From Ferruginivarius sediminum (GTDB lineage: Bacteria; Pseudomonadota; Alphaproteobacteria; Kiloniellales; Rhodovibrionaceae): a DNA stretch of 64,000 bases. The stretch lies in NCBI RefSeq assembly GCF_003344765.1, contig NZ_QPMH01000007.1, forward strand, positions 62,001-126,000, read 5' to 3'. This document shows positions 57,318 through 64,000 of this stretch, piece by piece. How positions within the stretch are numbered: the first letter of the stretch is position 1; the number at the start of each line of letters is the position of its first letter. The position numbers were made by a program, and so were the translations under genes. Below the pieces are notes generated by a model. That model searched no databases and was not told the origin of the DNA. It was given only the letters and a program-made list of their open reading frames with translations.

Positions 57318-58784
57318 TCAGGACCGGTAACAAACCTGCTTGGCCGCCTCGAAGACGGCATCGGGCCCCGGAACGGCAAGCTGCTCCAGGTTGGCGGCGT
57401 ACGGCTGCGGCACGTCCTTCGCACAGACGCGGAGGACGGGCGCATCGAGATAGTCGAAAGCGTATTCCATGCACAGCGCCGCGATTTCCGAGCCGATGCC
57501 GGCGAACGGCCAGCCTTCCTCGCAGGACACCACGCGGTTGGTCTTCTTCACCGAGGCGATGAGCGTATCGACGTCGAACGGCCGGATGGTGCGAAGATCG
57601 ATGACCTCGGCCTCGATACCCTCCTGCTGGGAAAGCTGCTCGGCCGCTTCCAGCGCGCGGTGAACCATGATGGAGTGCGCCACCAGTGTCACGTCGGTTC
57701 CCTGCCGGCGCACCTTCGCCTTGCCAATAGGCACCGTCCAGTCGTCGGTGTCCGGCACGTCGAAGCTGTGGCCGTAAAGCAGCTCGTTCTCCAGGAACAC
57801 GACCGGGTTCGGGTCGCGAATGGCCGACTTGAGCAAGCCCTTGAAGTCTGCGCCGTGATAAGGCGAGACGACCTTGAGCCCGGGCACGTGGGCGTACCAG
57901 CTTGCGTATTCCTGGCTGTGCTGGGCGGCAACGCGCGAGGCCGGGCCGTTCGGGCCCCGGAAAACGATCGGGCAATGGATCTGCCCGCCGGACATGTAGA
58001 GCTTCTTCGCCGCAGAGTTGATGATCTGGTCGATTGCCTGCATGGCGAAGTTCCAGGTCATGAAATCGACGATCGGCCGCAAACCGTAGAAAGCCGCGCC
58101 GACACCAACGCCAGTGAAGCCGTGCTCGGTGATCGGCGTATCGACCACGCGGCGACGCCCGAACTCCTTCAGCATGCCGACGGTGACCTTGTAGGCACCC
58201 TCGTAGTCGGCGACCTCCTCGCCCATCAGGAAGACGCGGTCATCGGCACGCATCTCCTCGGCCATGGCGTCGCGCAAGGACTCGCGCACGGTTTCAGTCT
58301 TCGTCGCGCCCGTCCACTCCGGCTCTTCCGCCATGGTCGGCGCGAAGGACGTGCGCGGCTCGGCCGCCACGGTCGCGGGGATATTTACGTTCCCCTCGGC
58401 GTCGGTCACTGACTTCTCCACCTGCTCGCCCCCCGCCGGTGCGGCCGCGGGCGCCTCGGTCTGCGCCTCCGCCTCCGCGCTTCCAGACGGCGACTGCTGT
58501 TCGCCGGCGCCGGCGGCGCCCTCCAGGTCCTCGGCGCTCTCGCCCTCTGCCAGCAGCAGCGCGATTGGTGTGTTCACAGCCACGCCTTCGGTTCCCTCGG
58601 GCACCAGGATGCGGCCGAGCGTGCCTTCGTCGACGGCCTCGACCTCCATCGTCGCCTTGTCGGTCTCGATCTCGGCGATCGCATCGCCGGCACTGACACT
58701 GTCGCCTTCCTTCTTGAGCCATTTCGCGAGGTTGCCCTCGGTCATGGTGGGCGACAGCGCCGGCATCAGCACTTCTGTGGGCAT
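57318..58784 (-). CDS. pdhB: Pyruvate dehydrogenase E1 beta with N-terminal lipoyl domain
   Basis: A 488-residue protein. A lipoyl domain at about 1-80 ([17 protein letters not shown]) is followed by an acidic linker of about 60 residues and then the E1-beta transketolase part, with [15 protein letters not shown] and [17 protein letters not shown]. The extra lipoyl domain is usual in alphaproteobacteria. It pairs with PdhA. At DNA level its lipoyl part shares long identical runs with that of pdhC. Confidence 0.96.
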   Translation of the reverse strand: MPTEVLMPALSPTMTEGNLAKWLKKEGDSVSAGDAIAEIETDKATMEVEAVDEGTLGRILVPEGTEGVAVNTPIALLLAEGESAEDLEGAAGAGEQQSPSGSAEAEAQTEAPAAAPAGGEQVEKSVTDAEGNVNIPATVAAEPRTSFAPTMAEEPEWTGATKTETVRESLRDAMAEEMRADDRVFLMGEEVADYEGAYKVTVGMLKEFGRRRVVDTPITEHGFTGVGVGAAFYGLRPIVDFMTWNFAMQAIDQIINSAAKKLYMSGGQIHCPIVFRGPNGPASRVAAQHSQEYASWYAHVPGLKVVSPYHGADFKGLLKSAIRDPNPVVFLENELLYGHSFDVPDTDDWTVPIGKAKVRRQGTDVTLVAHSIMVHRALEAAEQLSQQEGIEAEVIDLRTIRPFDVDTLIASVKKTNRVVSCEEGWPFAGIGSEIAALCMEYAFDYLDAPVLRVCAKDVPQPYAANLEQLAVPGPDAVFEAAKQVCYRS

Positions 58785-58862
58785 CCACTCCTCCCCAGAG
58801 CAGACAAGCCAGGTTCCATCATCGCACCCGGCGGTTGGCCGGCGGTCGCCAACGCCGAAGCG

Positions 58863-59945
58863 TCAAACCGGCAGTGTCACGTCGGTGTAAAGTTCGCTTG
58901 AATCGGGCTCGGGACTATTCTGGGCAAATTCGGCCGCATCGGAAACAATATCCTTGATCTCGCGGTCGATCTGCTTCAGCTCGTCCTCTGTCACATCGGC
59001 ATGATTTTCCATGACGTCACGAAGGCGGAGCAGCGGGTCCTTCTCCTGGCGCATCTTCTGCACCTCTTCCTTGGACCTGTACTTCGCCGGGTCCGACATG
59101 GAGTGGCCGCGATAACGGTAGGTCAGCATCTCCAGGATGTAGGGGCCTTTGCCGGAGCGCACATGATCCACCGCGCGCTGCGATGCCTCGATCACCGAGA
59201 GCACGTGCATGCCGTCCACCTGCTCACCCGGGATGTCATATGCCTGACCACGCATGTAGAGCTCAGTCGTCGCCGAGGCGCGCTCCACGCTGGTGCCCAT
59301 GCCGTACTTGTTGTTCTCGATGACGTAGAGGACCGGTAGCTTCCACAGCGAAGCCATGTTGAAGCTTTCGTAAACCTGTCCCTGGTTGATCGCGCCATCA
59401 CCAAGGTAGGTCGGGCAGACCTTGTCTTCCCCGTTGTACTTGATCGCGAAGGCGACGCCGGTGCCGACAGGCACCTGCGCGCCGACGATGCCGTGACCTC
59501 CATAAAAGGCCTTCTCGACGCTGAACATATGCATCGAGCCGCCCTTACCCTTGGAATAGCCGTTACGCCGACCCGTCAGCTCGGCCATGACGCCGCGCGC
59601 CTCCATCCCGCTGGCGAGCATATGCCCGTGGCAACGGTAGGAGGCGACCACCGGGTCGTCGTCGTTCGTGACGGCCTTCATTCCGACCACGACCGCTTCC
59701 TGCCCGATGTAGAGGTGGCAAAAGCCGCCGATGAGGCCCATGCCGTAAAGCTGGCCCGCCTTCTCCTCGAAGCGGCGGATCAGCAGCATGTCACGGTAAA
59801 GCTTCAGCAGCCGGTCCTTGGACAGGCCAAGGGTGGGATCGCTTTGCTTGCGCGCGCGACTACTCGTGCGGCGGCTTGTCGAGGTGCCGCTGCGGGACCC
59901 GGTTTTGCTGGATGCTGCGCCGGAGCTGCCCTTCTTGGTCGCCAT
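58863..59945 (-). CDS. pdhA: Pyruvate dehydrogenase E1 alpha
   Basis: A 360-residue TPP-dependent subunit. The N-terminal 40 residues are basic and low-complexity (KKGSSGAASSKTGSRSGTSTS), then GLIGGFCHLYIGQEAV and the TPP motif GDGAINQGQVYESFNMASLW are clear. A phosphorylation-loop-like YRYRGHSMSDPAKYR follows. It decarboxylates pyruvate with PdhB. It begins the pdhA-pdhB-pdhC-lpd operon. Confidence 0.96.
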   Translation of the reverse strand: MATKKGSSGAASSKTGSRSGTSTSRRTSSRARKQSDPTLGLSKDRLLKLYRDMLLIRRFEEKAGQLYGMGLIGGFCHLYIGQEAVVVGMKAVTNDDDPVVASYRCHGHMLASGMEARGVMAELTGRRNGYSKGKGGSMHMFSVEKAFYGGHGIVGAQVPVGTGVAFAIKYNGEDKVCPTYLGDGAINQGQVYESFNMASLWKLPVLYVIENNKYGMGTSVERASATTELYMRGQAYDIPGEQVDGMHVLSVIEASQRAVDHVRSGKGPYILEMLTYRYRGHSMSDPAKYRSKEEVQKMRQEKDPLLRLRDVMENHADVTEDELKQIDREIKDIVSDAAEFAQNSPEPDSSELYTDVTLPV

Positions 59946-60095
59946 GGCTCCCCCTTATCACGCCGTAGACGGCGCGCGCGTTCAGCGCATTGCCGTGATT
60001 GCCGGGGTAGCCTATGGGCAAACACGTCCGATTGCAAGCCGAACGCGACAGCCCTATACTATCCGTAACATGCTGATAAAAAACGAATAAGTAGG

Positions 60096-60118
60096 TTTTA
60101 ACTTAGGATTAGTTAAAA
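60096..60118. repeat. AT-rich perfect inverted repeat between ftsB and pdhA
   Basis: TTTTAACT (60096-60103) and AGTTAAAA (60111-60118) form an 8-bp palindrome around TAGGATT. It lies about 150 bases before the pdhA start and 40 after the ftsB stop. It could be an operator for pdhA or a weak terminator for ftsB. Confidence 0.6.
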
Positions 60119-60159
60119 GGAGCAAGAGCCCTGCATCTCCATTTGATCCGCCCCCTACC

Positions 60160-60498
60160 TCAATCGGCGGTGGCAGTATCCTTCGGTTCCTTCAAGAAGA
60201 TCACGACCTCATTCGGACGCGCGAAATTAAGCACGTGCCGCGCCTGCTCTTCCAGCATGTCGGGGTCGAGGCTGTCCGGGCGCAGAAGCGATACCCGGTG
60301 CTCCATTTCCTTACGCTGCGCGGCCAGTTCGCTCTGCACGGCCTTCGCCTGCGCCAGATCCTGCTGCAGACGCAGGTAGGCAAGCAGCCCGCGTTCGCCC
60401 TGCACGGCGTGAAAGACGAAATAGCCGACAAGGCAAACCGCAATCACCTGCGGGGCGACCTGACGTGCACGACGGCGAATTTCGCGAACCATGGCCAT
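60160..60498 (-). CDS. ftsB: Cell-division/septum initiator protein FtsB
   Basis: A 112-residue bitopic protein. A short basic N-terminus leads to one membrane helix (VIAVCLVGYFVFHAV), then a coiled coil (RLQQDLAQAKAVQSELAAQRKEMEHRV) and a C-terminal motif (LEEQARHVLNFARPNEVVIF). This is the FtsB/DivIC family, acting with FtsL and FtsQ in the divisome. It lies after eno, as in many proteobacteria, before the pdh operon. Confidence 0.9.
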   Translation of the reverse strand: MAMVREIRRRARQVAPQVIAVCLVGYFVFHAVQGERGLLAYLRLQQDLAQAKAVQSELAAQRKEMEHRVSLLRPDSLDPDMLEEQARHVLNFARPNEVVIFLKEPKDTATAD

Positions 60499-60626
60499 AC
60501 CATGAGCGAATCACGCCCGACTCCAACGGTCAACCGAAAAGAGTGAGCGATTCCAGAAATTTGCGCTATGAAACCGATGTTCGCGATTTGGACTCGCCCT
60601 ACGCTGCGGCGGGTGCCGCCGCACCG

Positions 60627-62848
<2,222 letters not shown>

Positions 62849-62861
62849 GGTCCTCGTCCCG

Positions 62862-64000
62862 CTACATCAATCGCGACTGTTCGACCGCCGCATGGATGAA
62901 CGACGTGAACAGCGGGTGTGGATCGAAGGGCTTGGACTTCAACTCGGGATGGAACTGAACGCCGATGTACCAGGGATGGCCGGGAAGCTCGACGATCTCC
63001 GGAAGCTCGCCGTCCGGCGACATGCCCGAGAAATGCAGCCCGGCTCGCTCCAGAACCTCGCGATAGTTGACGTTCACCTCATAGCGATGGCGGTGACGCT
63101 CGCTGATCTCGCTCGCGCCATAGATCGAGGCAACCCGGCTGTTGGCCGCCAGTTGCGCGGGATAGGCGCCCAGGCGCATCGTGCCGCCCTTCTCGGAATG
63201 GAGGTTGCGCCGCTCCACGACGTTGCCGCGCGTCCACTCCGTCAGCAGGCCGACGATGGGGTCCTCGCATGGCCCGAACTCGGTCGAGCCGGCGGCACTC
63301 AGCCCGGCGAGATCGCGCGCCGCCTCGATCACGGCCATCTGCATGCCGAAGCAGATGCCGAAGTAAGGCACGTTGCGCTCGCGCGCGAAGCGTGCGGCGG
63401 CGATCTTCCCTTCCGCGCCGCGCTCGCCAAAGCCGCCGGGAATCAGGATGCCGTTCACGTCCTCCAGGTAGGTCGCGGCGTCGTCGCGCTCAAAGATCTC
63501 CGCGTCCAGCCAGTTCACGTTGACGCGCACGTTGTTCGCGATGCCGCCGTGCGCCAACGCCTCGGCCAGCGACTTGTAGCTGTCCAGCAGGCTCGTGTAC
63601 TTGCCGACGACGCCGATGGTGACCTCGCCATCCGGATGCCGAACGCTTTCCATCACCCGGTCCCAGGTCGACAGATCCGGCGTCGGCGCCTCGTCGATCT
63701 CGAAGTGGCGGCAGACCTCGTCGTCCAGCCCTTCTTCGTGATAGCTGCGCGGCACCGCGTAGATGCTGTCGACGTCCAGCGCCTGGATCACGGCCTGCTC
63801 GCGGATATTACAGAACAGCGCGATCTTGCGGCGGGAATCGCGGCCGATGGGCTGCTCCGCCCGGCAAACCACCATATCCGGCTGAATGCCCACGCCCAGA
63901 AGCTCCTTCACGGAGTGCTGTGTCGGCTTCGTCTTCAATTCCCCGGCGGAGGCGATATAGGGCACCAGGGTGAGGTGCAGGAACAGGCTGCGCGAACGGC
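62862..64000 (-). CDS. pyrG: CTP synthase (5' end beyond the window)
   Basis: About 379 C-terminal codons of CTP synthase are seen; the reading frame stays open to the window edge, so the first third is missing. The synthetase part shows [19 protein letters not shown] and [12 protein letters not shown]. The glutaminase part has [11 protein letters not shown], the nucleophile in [10 protein letters not shown], and the His-Glu in [17 protein letters not shown]. It makes CTP from UTP. It precedes kdsA by 13 bases. Confidence 0.97.
   Translation of the reverse strand, partial: RSRSLFLHLTLVPYIASAGELKTKPTQHSVKELLGVGIQPDMVVCRAEQPIGRDSRRKIALFCNIREQAVIQALDVDSIYAVPRSYHEEGLDDEVCRHFEIDEAPTPDLSTWDRVMESVRHPDGEVTIGVVGKYTSLLDSYKSLAEALAHGGIANNVRVNVNWLDAEIFERDDAATYLEDVNGILIPGGFGERGAEGKIAAARFARERNVPYFGICFGMQMAVIEAARDLAGLSAAGSTEFGPCEDPIVGLLTEWTRGNVVERRNLHSEKGGTMRLGAYPAQLAANSRVASIYGASEISERHRHRYEVNVNYREVLERAGLHFSGMSPDGELPEIVELPGHPWYIGVQFHPELKSKPFDPHPLFTSFIHAAVEQSRLM

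Overview
The window is about 64 kb of GC-rich bacterial chromosome. It looks alphaproteobacterial and most likely from a Rhodospirillales-type lineage. Reasons: the order dusB-ntrB-ntrC-ntrY-ntrX-trkA-dat-hfq-hflX; a fused IspDF enzyme; a pdhA-pdhB-pdhC-lpd set whose E1-beta carries its own lipoyl domain; a CIRCE-controlled groESL; and a nosRZDFYLX operon ending in nosX (apbE). The species cannot be fixed from the sequence alone. No rRNA, tRNA, insertion sequence or CRISPR array was seen.

Left part, 1-19.3 kb, is respiration. A complete nitrous oxide reductase operon (nosR Z D F Y L X, minus strand, nearly all stop/start overlaps) diverges from a rubrerythrin-like diiron protein. Next come a large coiled-coil ATPase and metallophosphoesterase pair (YhaN/YhaO, SbcCD-like), then a high-affinity cbb3 oxidase operon ccoNOQP followed by two small membrane-protein genes. 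Together these suggest a facultative organism that can live at low oxygen and use N2O.

Middle part, 19.3-32.1 kb, is accessory and is the most interesting. A minus-strand operon encodes a ureohydrolase of the length and type of the nickel-dependent guanidine hydrolase, a three-part ABC importer and a HupE/UreJ nickel permease. Two LysR regulators and a glutathionyl-hydroquinone reductase follow. Then a five-gene plus-strand operon encodes a PLP enzyme, a PIN-fold protein, a DapA-family aldolase, a haem-oxygenase-like diiron oxidase and a tiny Rieske protein. This matches the arginine-to-azomycin (2-nitroimidazole) pathway known as rohP, Q, R and S in Streptomyces cattleya, plus a likely electron carrier. 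I call it a candidate nitroimidazole cluster in an alphaproteobacterium.

Right part, 32.1-64 kb, is conserved housekeeping: mazG, a YdfG-type dehydrogenase, an IMPase-family phosphatase, groESL with CIRCE, hfq-hflX, an HAD phosphatase, D-amino-acid transaminase, trkA, the two nitrogen two-component systems NtrBC and NtrYX, dusB, a CcsA-like membrane protein, ispDF-pgpA-pncC, a CPBP protease, ratA, lipA, the pyruvate dehydrogenase genes, ftsB, eno, kdsA and the 3' two-thirds of pyrG, which runs off the right edge.

Many long open frames antisense to these genes are GC-bias shadows and are not annotated. Start codons were chosen from Shine-Dalgarno-like sequences, stop/start overlaps and family length; uncertain starts are flagged.
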